From Neoceratodus forsteri (taxonomy: Eukaryota; Chordata; Ceratodontiformes; Ceratodontidae): a stretch of 64,000 bases of DNA. This document shows positions 54,391-64,000 of this stretch, piece after piece (position 1 is the stretch's first letter; every line of letters starts with the position of its first letter). The stretch is from positions 1,238,975,001 to 1,239,039,000 of the forward strand of contig CM057452.1 in assembly GCA_016271365.2 (NCBI GenBank). The letters run 5' to 3'. Both the position numbers and the translations under genes were made by a program. The notes under the pieces are model-generated. The model did no database searches. It was not told the origin of the DNA and saw only the letters and a program-made list of their open reading frames with translations.

Positions 54391-54989
54391 CAATTCAGTT
54401 TTTTAAACATCTGAAACCAGCCTGAACAAGTTGAACAGTCTGGAAAAGAACAGCTTCCGAACACTTTCAGTTGTTTGGATTGGTTCAGGTGACTCTTTCA
54501 CAGGAATTCAGTGTGAGAAGCACAAGAGCACAGGAGATACCAGAGACAAGACTCTGGTTCCTCACTGGACGGGTGAGCTGTCCATCTTCCTAAGGTGGCA
54601 CCTGATTGGGTTTGCTCTGCAGCAACCCATGAGTTCCACTTTAGGAGCTGACCAAGAGGAACAGAATGGAGAAGAAGCAACAGCATTTACTGGCTGCTCT
54701 GTGTGTGCTGTGTAAAACTTGCTGCTTAGTGCTTTTTGGGGGGCAACTGTAGCTAGTCGGGAGGTCTCATTGGATTCTCAAAAAAAGTGTTTATAATTAT
54801 TGTTTAAATTTTATTTAATAAACAACAGCAAACAAGAAAACTTGGCAGTGGAGATTGGGGCACTGGGTCAGGGGAGTCAGGGAGTGGGGACTGGGGAGTC
54901 AGTGGAGACTCAGGAAGGGGAGGAGGAAGACTCAGGGCAAGTGAGTGAGTCACCTGCCAGTCTTTTTTTTTATTTTGGCAGCAGTGGGG
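54391..54989. other. No gene seen
   Basis: Begins TACGGGTGGGCAATTCAG, a start that loosely resembles hAT ends such as TAGTGGTGGGCAAAGTGG at 27,320. I could not find a matching right end. Confidence 0.35.
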
Positions 54990-55410
54990 GTGAATTGTGC
55001 CACCCACTGCCACTACTCAGCCAACTCAGCCTTCTTGCTGTGTTCCACCCCCCCCCAAAAAAAAAGTTAGTCAGATCTCATCTCCTGACTGTGTTCAGTG
55101 GGGTAAATTAATCTACAAGCTTTGGCTCAGTGAGCATTCCATCACATGGAATAATCCTTGAAAGAAAAGTAAACACTGTGTCATAGAGGGTTAGGCCAGG
55201 TTCCTGAATCTCTGTGGGTAGCAGCACCTGCAGTATCAGCCCTTATAGCCTAGGTGCAGAGTGTGAAATAAAATCTGACAGCGCATTACCAGTTCCACTT
55301 CTTGCATATTGTCTGTGTGACTCCCTCCCCCAAAAAAGCGTCAGCTCTCATCTCTTATTCTCTGTGCTCATTGGGGTACATTTACAAGCTTTGGCTCAAT
55401 GAGCATTCCT
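54990..55410 (+). repeat. About 290-bp satellite array, left part
   Basis: A little over one unit of the satellite at 60,155-61,865: AATCTACAAGCTTTGGCTCA, GGAATAATCCTTGAA (55,148), CATAGAGGGTTAGGCCAG, CTGAATCTCTGTGGGTAGCA, CCCTTATAGCCTAGGTGCAG, GAAATAAAATCTGACAG, CACTTCTTGCATATTGTCTG. It breaks after GAGCATTCCTGT at about 55,410. Confidence 0.9.
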
Positions 55411-56402
55411 GTAGTCCAGGTGCCATGAGCCAATGGGCTACTAGCTCTGCCTGTTGACCTTAAGATGGGTTAAGAGGCCTAGGTCCTGCTATGGTGGTAT
55501 TCTGGGGTTCTATCCCAAAGAAGTAAATGAAATAGCATGGTGCCTCTACCCAGAATAAGTTACAGTGGGCCAGGTGTGTGACTGGTACAACGCCCTGGGA
55601 TGCTGTACCTACCCACTTCCCCTTCCAACCACCCTACTCACTGAATGCTAAACAATTTCCCAATACCATATACCACATACAATTTGTAGTTGATTCCCAC
55701 AAAACACCCATCAGACAGCAATTCCAAACAATACAACACAGTTTTGTTATGGGGAAGGGATAGGGTCAAGGTACCTGAAGAAAGGGTAGCGGTGAAAGTA
55801 AAGATGGTTCAAAGATTGGTTCAAAACAAGTTTGCTATAAACAGAACAAGTTTGCTACAAACAAGTAATAACATAGGCTGAACCACCCCCTATCCCACCT
55901 CCACTGGTACCAGTGTCTACACTCTGTCTTTTCTGAGAACCCAGGAGTTGCAGGCCTGCTTTGTCTCGCGGGTTGGTAGGTGTTGGGGCCCTAGGAACAA
56001 TGTAACTGGAGGTAACAATACTCCCACTGATTGCCAGGGCAAGCTCTGGGTACTCATGGTCCTGGAGATCTGGAGAGTTCCTGGTGTAGAGGGCATCCAC
56101 CAGTCCAAATTCAGAGGATCTCAGTTCAAAGAAGGGCAAAAACAAATGGGCAGCAGAAGGTATCCTGAAGACTTCCACTTGATTGAAGGTCTGGTGGCTT
56201 GCCCCCTTGATTGAAGATCTGGCTGCTTGTCACCTTCAGCCTATTCAGGCCTGTTACAGAGCTACTGCACAAGGCCCACCAACTACAGAGGGCCCAGATC
56301 TAGGAGTGGCTCCAAAGCTCAGCTCTCTCACAGGTCACAGGTGCCCTAACACCTGAGCACATGTTGGTGGCCCCCTGTAGCCAGCAGACCCTACTGAAAG
56401 GG
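55411..56402. other. Left part of the insertion in the satellite; no gene seen
   Basis: Begins TGTAGTCCAGGTGCC, right after the interrupted satellite unit. No family recognised. It may be the edge of an LTR-type element (TG start), but no matching terminal repeat was found at the other side. Confidence 0.4.
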
Positions 56403-58764
56403 GGTTAGCAAGTTCCCCACCTGGCTGTAAGGGAAAGCAATCTTAGACCTGGTACTCTCAAATGGAGATGGAGAGAGGATCTCAGATTTAGAAGTGAGTA
56501 GCCATCTGGGAACAAGGGACCACCAAACAGTGTGGTTCATAATAAACACTGCTGTAGAGTCAAGCCATACAGAAGCAAGGGTGTTGGACTTTAGAAGGGC
56601 TGACTTTGGTAAAATGGGAGAGTGCCTCAGAAAAGCACTAGCAAACAGGCAAGAATGAGGGGGTGGAGGAACAATGGGGGGAAAATCAAAACTGCCATCA
56701 CAGAGGCAACAAGCCTTTGTGTAAAGCAAATCGACAAAAAAAATTGAAGGAAAACGCCACTATGGTTCTCAAAAGAACAGGGATGGTTAAGGAGAAAAGG
56801 ATAGCATTCAGGAAATATAAGGAAACACAGAAGAAGCAGGACAGAGAACTATATCAGTTAAAGCAGAAGGAGGCAGGGAAGGCAGTCAGAATAACAGAGG
56901 CCCAAACTGAGGAAAAGATAGCCAACTCTGTTAAGAAGGGGGGATAAAACCTTTTATAGGTACCTTAGGGAGTGAAGAAAGACCAAGGGAGGGATACTGA
57001 GGCTTAATAAAGGGGAGGAAATGTGGGCAGAGGGTGACAGTGAAAAAGCAGGGATACTGAATGAATACTTCTGCTCAGTATTCACAAAAGAAGAGGAGGG
57101 ACAGGTACCTAAACCAAACAATAGAAACACTCTGGATGGGGGGGGGAGGGTTGATACAAGTCCATTCACAGAAAAAAGGGTTGTGAAAGAACTCTTAAAA
57201 CTGAAGGTGGACAAAGCGATGGGGCCTGATGGGATTCACCCCAGAATTCTAAAAGAACTAAGAGTATGACTAGTGACACCACTGACTTCCCTCTTTAACA
57301 AATCAATGGAGGATGGGGTGGTATCTGAGGCATATGTGATTCCACTTCACAAAAGTGGGAGCAGGGCAGAGGCAGTAAACTATAGACCTGTTAGTTTCAC
57401 CTCAGTGGTAGGGCAAAAGATGGAATCACTTCTGAAGGAAAGAATTGTTGAGTACCTAGAGGCTAGCAGGGCACAGGACCCAAGGCAGCATGGATTCACA
57501 GCAGGAAGGTCATGTCAAACAAATCTAATTGATTTATTTGACTGGGTGACAAAAGTAGTAGACCAGGGAGGGGCTGTGGACATGGCCTACCTAGACTTTA
57601 GTAAGGCATTTTACATAGTCTCACACAAATGATTAATATACAAGTTGGCCAGCCTTGGAGTGGGTTCCAAGGTGGCAATCTGGGTAAAAAATTGGCTGGC
57701 CAATGAGACACAGAGGATAATAGTAAACAGAGTCCACTGTCAAGAAAGGGGGGTTACTAGCGGGGTACCGCAGGGTTCAGTACTGGGACTGGTTCTCTTT
57801 AATGTCTTTATAAGTGACATTATGGAGGGACTGGAAGAAAAAGTATGTCTCTTCGCAGATGACACAAATATCTGCAACAGGGTTGATACACAAGGTGGGG
57901 TGGAAAGGATGAGAAAGGACTTGGCAAGTTTGGAGGAATGGTCAAATGTATGGCAGCTTAGATTCAACGCAAAGAAGTGCAAAGTAATGCATCTGGGAAA
58001 CAAAAACCCAGGGGAAGAGTACACAATGGGGGGTGAGATACTAACAACAACAAAAATGGAAAGGGACCTGGGGGTAGCCATATCAGATGACCTAAAAGTG
58101 GGAAAGCAATGTGAGAAGGCAGTAAGGATGTCTGGGGGATACTGGGATGCATAGGGAGAGGCATTACCAGTAGAAAACAGGACATTGTTATCCCTCTGTA
58201 CAGACAGTTGGTGAGATCCCATCTGGAGTACTGTGTGCAGTTCTGGAGACCCCATCTCAGCAAGAACATAGACAGGATGGAGGCTGTCCAGAGGGCAACT
58301 AAAATGGTGCAGGGTCTGCACCAGAAGATATACAAAGACAGAGTAAAGGAGCTCAATATGTATACCCTCGAGGAAAGGAGGGAGAGGGGGACATGATAGA
58401 AACTTCAAGTACCTCAAGGGAATCAACAAAGTTCAAGAGGGTAGCATCTATCAGAAAAAGAGATGTGCAAGAACAAGGGGACACAATTTGAAGATTGAGG
58501 AGGGACAGTTCGGAGGTAATATGAGGAAGTATTTTTTCAAGGAGAGGGTTATGGATGCATGGAATGGCCTTCCTGAGGAGGTTGCGGAGTCAAAACAGTG
58601 GGGGAATTCAAGAATGCATGGGACAGAGATAAGGCAATTCTAGTGGGTGGTAGAGGATGTAGGCTGTTGGTTAACTAGGATCTGCAGCTTATCCATTAGG
58701 TAGGGAAATGGGCAGACTAGGTAGGCCAAGCACTCCTTATCTGCCACCAAATTCTACGTTTCTC
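56403..58764 (+). mobile_element. CR1/L3-like LINE, best-preserved copy
   Basis: Plus strand, 5'-truncated in the endonuclease. KAILDLVLSNGDGERISDLE and SSHLGTRDHQTVWFIIN (56,430-56,560; the SDH Ser is Arg), linker ARVLDFRRADFGKMGECLRK, RT in three frames (57,021-57,269; 57,273-57,632; 57,645-58,154) with an intact LFADDTN (57,849-57,869), [20 protein letters not shown] (58,205), NMRKYFFKERVMDAWNGLP-like end (58,520), 3' UTR and ATTCTACGTTTCTC tail. Same subfamily as 24,524-27,200. Stops are fewest here, so it is probably the youngest copy. Confidence 0.92.
57273..58154 (+). pseudogene. LINE reverse transcriptase, catalytic residues intact but frame broken
   Basis: Residues in order: NYRPVSFTSVVGQKMESLLK, EYLEASRAQDPRQHGFTAGR, SCQTNLIDLFDWVTKVV, MAYLDFSKAFYIVSH (first metal Asp present; family FD-T-VSH), stop codon at about 57,630, then SGVPQGSVLGLVLFNVFISD, VCLFADDTNICNRVD (both catalytic Asp), LEEWSNVWQLRFNAKKCKVM. 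One in-frame stop and a few substitutions separate it from an intact RT. Neighbouring sequence completes the ORF2 C-terminus. Confidence 0.9.
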
Positions 58765-60154
58765 TTGGATTCGCTTTTTCTCTTCAACAAAGGATCAGCT
58801 CTGCTGTGCAGCCAGAACTGTTTCTTAACACTTTCTGCATTCCAAGCCTTTTAGCAGCAGGCTGCAAGCTCCACCTCTAGATCAGCAGTTCCAGTCTTCA
58901 GCCGGATCTCAACCACAGCCACAGGTGCCTGAAGCCTATGGCACCTGCTCTCTCTTTCTCTGTTAAAGTCTCTCTCTCTCTTTCTGCTTTGAATCAGCTT
59001 CCACCTTTTCTCTGGCTTACTCACAGATCCTGTAAAACCTCTTTCCCAGCTCAGCTTGCTCTCTCAGTCCCAAATGGTTGCAGGATGGCTGTAGCAAATG
59101 TCTCCACTTAACACAGCAAGCTCCAACAGGATCTCTGAAATGGCTAGCTCAAAATGCCCAGCTTCTCCAAACAGCAAGAATACTTCTCCACTATTTCTCT
59201 GACAAACTCTGCTTTTCTCCAAGTTAAGCCCTGTGAAAGGCCTTAGGAGTTTTCTCATGTAGCAAAGAGCCTTCTTGACTCAGTCAGAGCCCAGCCACAG
59301 ACTAAGCCAACTGCTCAAAGTCTCTGGAATTTCTCCTGAGAATCCTGGCCTCTGATTGGCTACCTCCAGTTATCAGTCACAATATTGAGCCCTCTTTGAT
59401 TATGGATTTATCACTCTTGGCACCTGAAAATAGTTAACACCTCCTCCCATCAGCCCTCACTAACAGTCTTTGGGCACCCAGTTATCTGATTATCTGTCTT
59501 TAGGGGGTCAAAGTATCAGAAAATGGCTTCTTACACACACTGTAGTCCCACACAGTTTCACAGCAGTCCCATCTTTGAGTGTCCATTGCAGCCAAAGTAT
59601 ATATTTTTTAGCTATGGTTGCCCCAGTATATTGTAGAGACCCCTGTCCCCCTCTCAAATGACTGCAAACTTAAAATCCAGCAGTCCTCCAGCAGCCCATC
59701 ACAAACTCTGACAACACTGCACCCAAGGAGTAGCGATCAGGCTCATTAATATTCAAGAGCCCCCTAATGAATATTAAAATGGGTGCAAATCCTTCCATGC
59801 TTATGTGTTCAGTTCAGATCTACTTGGCCGCTTCTCTGGTACCTCCTTTATATGTCCAGCCCTCTATTAGCTGGAAGAGGGGACCAGGGCACCCAAACAG
59901 CATCCTTTCAGCCATAGAAACAGCAAGACCCAAGAAATGCTGCCGTGCATGCATGGGTGCCTGACCACACCAAAGTGCAACAGTGGGTCAGCGCTCAGTA
60001 ATTTGACTTTTCCAGACCAGATTTGAGTAGCAAGAATGAAAAGGGGGCTGGACAGAGACCTGAAAAACAAATGGGGACCCAGGCCAATACTGGGATGATG
60101 GAAGAATCAGCAGAGCATCAGAGCAAGAGGTAAGCCCCCCACAGGGGTAATTAC
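58765..60154 (-). other. Right part of the insertion in the satellite; possible LTR-like sequence
   Basis: No gene. The tract TTATCTGATTATCTGTCTTT then AGGGGGTCA (about 59,481-59,510) matches the same tract in the 35,431-36,600 insertion. A TC-rich run lies at 58,968-58,990. The end reads GGGGTAATTACA before the satellite resumes. The two insertions may be members of one LTR-like family, seen on the minus strand. Confidence 0.4.
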
Positions 60155-61865
60155 ATTCAGTTACATGGAATAATCCTTGAAGGAAAAAGCAAATGTTGTG
60201 TCATAAAGGGTTAATCCAGTTCCCTTAATCTCTGTGGGTAGCAGCACCAGCTGCAACAGCCCTTATAGCCTAGATGCAGTGTGTGAACAAGTGTGTGTCT
60301 GTGAAATAAAATCTGACAGTCAGCCACCAGTGCCACTTCTTGCATACTGCCTGTGGACCCCCCACCCCTGAACAGGTCAATCAGCTCTCATCTCTTCCTC
60401 CCTGTGCTCCATGGGGTAAATCAACCAGCTTTGGCTGAGTGGGAATTCTGTCATGTGGAATAATCCTTGAAGGAAAAAGTAATTACTGTGCCATAGAGGG
60501 TTCGGCCAGGTCCCTGAATCTCTGTGGGTAGCACCTCCTGCAATATCAACCCTTATAGCCTAGGTGCAGTGTATGAACAACTGTGTATGTATGAAATAAA
60601 ATCTGAAAGCCAGTCACCAGTGCCACTTCTTGCATATTGTCTGTGTGACCGCCCCCCCCAAAAGAATTTAATCAGCTCTCATCTCTTCCTCTTTGTAATG
60701 CTTAAGGTAAATCTACAAGCTTTGGCTCAGTGGGCAGGGCATTCCTTCACATGGAATAAATATTAAATTCAAAAACAAATTGAAAAAAAAAGTAATTACT
60801 GTGTCAGGGGGGTTATAGAAGCACCTGTAGCATCAGTCCTTAGAGCCTAGGTGTAGTGTGTGAACTGCTGTGTGTGTGAAATAAAATCTGACAGCCAACC
60901 ACCAGTACCACTCCTTGCATACTGTCTGTGTGACACCCCCAAGAATAAGTCAGTCAGCTCTTATCTCTTCCTCCCTGTGTTCCGTGGGGTAAATCTACAA
61001 GCTTTAGTTCAGCGGGCATTCCGTCTTGTGGAATAATCCTTGAAGGAAAAAGTAAATATTGTGTCATAGAGGGTTAGACCAGGTCCCTGTATCTCTGTGG
61101 GTAGCAGCACCTACAGCACCAGCCCTTATAGCCTAGGTGCAGTGTGTGAACTACTCTGTGTGTGAAATAAAATCCGACAGCCAGCCACCAGTGCCATTTC
61201 TTGTGTACTGTCTGTGTGACACCCCCACTGCTGAACAAGTCAGTCAGCTCTCATCTCTTCCTCCCTGTGTTCTGTGGGGGTAAATCTACAAGCTTTGGTG
61301 GAGTGGGCATTCCATCAAGTGGAATAATCCTTAAAGGAAAAAGTAAATACTGTGTCATAGAGGGTTAGGCCAGGTCTCTGAATCTCTGTGGGTAGGAGCG
61401 CCTGCAACATCAAGCTTTATAGCCTAGGTGCAGTGTGTGAACTACTGTGTGTGTGAAATAAAATCTGACAGCCAGCCACTAGTGCCACTTCTTGCATGCT
61501 GTCTGTGTGCCCCCCCCAAACAAGTCATTTAACTCTCATCTCTACCTCCCTGTGCTCCGTGGGGTAAATCTACAAGCTTTGGCTCAGTGTGCAGGACATT
61601 CTGTCACATGGAATAAATATTAAATAACATTTAAAAAAACAATTAAGAAAAGTGAATTACTGTGTCAGAGAGGGTTAGTCCAGGTCCCTTAATCTCTGTG
61701 GGTAACAGTGCCTGCAGCATCTGCCCTTTTAACCTAGGTGCATTGTGTGAACTAGTGTGTGTGTGTGTGTATGTGTGTGTGTGTAATAACATCTGACAGC
61801 TAGCTACCAGTGCCACTTCTTGCATACTATTTGTGTACCCCCAAAAAAAAAACAAATTCTGGTCA
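60155..61865 (+). repeat. About 290-bp satellite array, right part (about six units)
   Basis: GGAATAAT words at 60,167, 60,457, 60,753, 61,030, 61,321 and 61,610 give periods of 290, 296, 277, 291 and 289. Each unit repeats CTGAATCTCTGTGGGTAG, CTTATAGCCTAGGTGCAG, GTGAAATAAAATCTGACAGC, CCAGTGCCACTTCTTGCATA and a C-rich run before CAGCTCTCATCTCTTCC. Two units have ATAAATATTAAAT in place of ATAATCCTTGAAGG. It resumes in phase with the left part at 54,990-55,410. Confidence 0.93.
61755..61784 (+). repeat. (GT)n within the last satellite unit
   Basis: The GTGTGTG present in every unit has expanded here to about 14 GT units with one AT. Confidence 0.9.
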
Positions 61866-62056
61866 GATCCACCATGGCTTCATAATGAAGTTAGTAAAGT
61901 TGTGTGGAATTGTTAAGGAGGTATGGAGAATCAACACAATGATTTGTATGTAGTAAGATTTGTTTTAGTTTCTGTTCTAAGGAAGGCATACACGTTATTA
62001 GGAAAATACATGGAGGTGTACATTTTAATAGAAGGAATAGGATGCACTGTAGGTTT

Positions 62057-62196
62057 ACAAAGAAAATCCCAGAGCAAATGCCACTGATGTATGTGTTATC
62101 CCAGATGATATTGGCTGGACAGACAAATGTTAAAGAAAACACAATTGCACATACCCCAATAATGCAAAGCATTATGGGAAACATATGCAAATCCCC
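62057..62196 (-). repeat. Octamer-containing dispersed repeat, minus copy
   Basis: The reverse complement starts GGGGATTTGCATATGTTTCC and continues ATGCTTTGCATTATTGGGG, matching 18,692-18,830. Both carry the ATTTGCAT octamer and both end at about the same point (GCATTTGCTCTGGG). Confidence 0.7.
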
Positions 62197-62622
62197 ATGA
62201 TGGTACATAAGGTGGCAGTACATTAAAAAGTAATGAGTGGCATATGTTCAGCCTTGGGATTATTTACACAGTTTTGGTTTTTTTTAGAGAAACAGGGTTT
62301 TTGTCCATGAGGTGATGTAAGTTATATTTAAGCAATGTGTTTATGTCAGGAAGTCATGTATAATGATGATGGACTGTTGGCAGAAAAAATGTGATAGTAA
62401 CTTTCAGAGGCGGTCACTTTTGATAAGGGTAAGTTAGTTATGCTTGTGATAATGGGAATATTAGGAAAGTATAAGGTCTATGCAGAAGTGGAGTACAAAT
62501 ATGCACAGTTTCTTAAGCATGTGCTGAGTTCATGCAAATGTGATATGTAGGTTTTTTTAGAAATAGGTAAAAATAGCGATACATGCAATTGATAGAAAGA
62601 TAGATAATTACATAGACATGCA
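62197..62622. other. No gene seen
   Basis: AT-rich and unassigned. Confidence 0.4.
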
Positions 62623-63722
62623 GGCCCTGTCCACACTGCAATCAAAAAAGCTGTAATGGATTCAAGCCATTACAGTCTATAAATGTTACAGTGTGTCCAC
62701 ACTGCCAGTGAACAATGTGGATAATGGTTTGAAAACACTACAGCCTGTCCACCCTGAGTGCGATAGTGTGTGGTCTCAACCATCTAGTAGCAATGCACAT
62801 CCCATGGTGCACTCGGTGATGACAGCTGCTTTTTGAGATGCCCTCCTACATGTTCTATGGAGTACTGTGTATATGGCACAGTCATATTATGTAAATAACC
62901 ATATTTCACTGTTATGTGACACACTTATGTTGTGGAGGTGACAGAGAGTGGTTCGAGGGAGGGGGAGATCTGTATGTTGGAATCAGGGGCTATGTCAATG
63001 AGCGGGAGGGAAGGGTGGGGAGAGAGGGGAGACATGGCATCAGTTCTGCCAGTATTATGGCACCTGGGCAAAACAGACATTCATGTACTGCTGCTTTAAG
63101 GCTGAAGGCAGACCCTCTACTACTGCCTTCAGTGTTTGCCACTGTTCCACTGTACACAATGCCACACATCTATTGTCCACTGCAGCAGTGCTCCATGATG
63201 CACTAAGGAGCTCCACTAATGTATGTGTTCAGTACTGGCACTGCTCTGCAGGTAGTATTGCTGCCACATTACACATGGGCAGGCAGGGTACTCTCAACAC
63301 TCGGCACAGTGAGAAGAGTAATCAAGGACAGTACATGGATACCATCAGGAGGTGGCCCTCAAGGAGGCAAGTGCAGACAGAGAGGTAGGTTAGGTGGGGA
63401 TATGGGGGTACACCCAGGGGTGTGTGCATACAGCTGTCAGATTACTGTGGTATGGAGGCATCCCAGTATGGCAGCCTATGCCCATGCTCCACACTGCCAT
63501 CTGCATATGTCCTGGTATCCTCCAATCTCCCTGCATGCAGTGAAACAGTACTGCAATGCATGCAGGTATAATGGTAGACTGGAGGTACATGATGGAGCAC
63601 TTAGACACAATTGCAATTAAAAAGTGATAAAGGTGTAAAGCTGTAAATAAAAGTGAAATAACCACACTGGTATGCACACCACAAAGTGGTTGTTGGAAGG
63701 ATACAGATTGGGGATGGATCAA
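62623..63722 (+). mobile_element. Possible DNA-transposon end (tentative)
   Basis: GGCCCTGTCCACACTGCAAT is followed by related words GTGTGTCCACACTGCC (62,692) and GCCTGTCCACCCTGAGTG (62,743), and by a small inverted repeat GTAATGG...CCATTAC. A GGCCCTGT...CCACACTG start with subterminal repeats resembles PIF/Harbinger-type ends, but the right end was not found in the window and no transposase motif was read. The 133-residue frame at 63,219-63,620 has no recognised domain. Confidence 0.3.
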
Positions 63723-64000
63723 TTAAAGGAGTAGTCAACCCAGAATTTGCAAAAAACATATGTTATGCAGAGTGTTTTGATTTGTTTGTAAAGTCCTAGT
63801 GAGTCCTTCACTTTGTCTGCTATTAGGAGTTTTTACTAAATTAGTCTGCTAGCTTTAGGGTAGTTTTATGACTCCTGGGGATCTCAATCACAAATAGGTT
63901 TATTGCCTTCTGCCTCCTACAATGCACCCTGTCTCATGTGACAGTGATGTAGCCAGGCCCATAGATTTAGCATATGCAGTGCTTTTTAAAATCAGTTCAC
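63723..64000 (+). mobile_element. TTAA-flanked element, left end
   Basis: TTAAAGGAGTAGTCAACCC is of the TTAAAGG type seen at both ends of the 42,050-42,708 foldback and in frog T2/Kolobok elements. The partner end would lie beyond 64,000. Confidence 0.55.

Noticed and set aside
57740..58429. 229-residue open frame on the minus strand
   Set aside because: It is the exact antisense of the LINE RT at 57,645-58,400; the sense strand carries the conserved RT motifs.
63219..63722. 133- and 110-residue frames near the right end
   Set aside because: They overlap on opposite strands with no recognisable domain; no splice or start context.
1..64000. CRISPR-like arrays
   Set aside because: The regular repeats here (satellite, minisatellites) have no unique spacers of constant length, and the genome is eukaryotic.

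Overview
This window looks like repeat-filled vertebrate DNA, most likely intergenic or intronic sequence from a large amphibian-type genome. I cannot name the species; a caecilian or a similar large-genome amphibian is my best guess. The reasons are many CR1/L3-like LINE copies ending in (TTCTATG)n tails, a CORE-SINE (MIR-type) tRNA-derived SINE, an L1/Tx1-group LINE, hAT and Tigger/pogo elements, and TTAA-flanked elements resembling the T2/Kolobok elements of frogs. I found no convincing host protein-coding exon, no tRNA or rRNA gene and no CRISPR. Every long open frame I could identify is a LINE remnant, its antisense shadow, or low-complexity sequence. All alignments were made by eye.

Layout. 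0-3 kb: a 228-bp duplication, one arm of a repeat whose inverted partner lies at 30.7-31.6 kb, a degenerate minisatellite and a 443-bp foldback. 2.9-5.6 kb: a minus-strand CR1-like LINE split by a 674-bp Tigger derivative. 5.6-11.4 kb: two divergent copies of an LTR-like repeat flanking a plus-strand CR1-like LINE, itself split by a 1.97-kb L1-group LINE, then a CORE-SINE. 11.4-24 kb: mostly unassigned sequence with two small hAT elements (8-bp target duplications), a second LINE lineage (YADD motif), a 757-bp foldback and a near-perfect 114-bp hairpin. 24.1-29.9 kb: a roughly 1-kb foldback broken first by a 2.68-kb LINE and second, near its centre, by a 2.1-kb hAT-like element. 30-32 kb: a ~290-bp tandem repeat and a minisatellite. 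32.4-38.5 kb: tandem minus-strand LINE copies, including an ORF1 (SGNH esterase) remnant and a 1.2-kb LTR-like insertion. 38.8-48.7 kb: further LINE pieces, a 659-bp TTAA-flanked foldback and a LINE retaining ORF1, endonuclease and part of RT. 51.9-52.7 kb: a SINE and a LINE fragment. 55-61.9 kb: a ~290-bp satellite array split in phase by about 4.7 kb that includes the best-preserved LINE. The window ends in a possible DNA-transposon end and the left end of another TTAA-flanked element.

Nothing here works together as a pathway. The story is of successive transposon insertions, and the nesting lets their order be read: host repeat first, LINE or DNA transposon later, with target duplications marking several of the events exactly. 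The most interesting material is the group of foldback elements and the LTR-like repeat with TATA, polyadenylation and hammerhead-like motifs.
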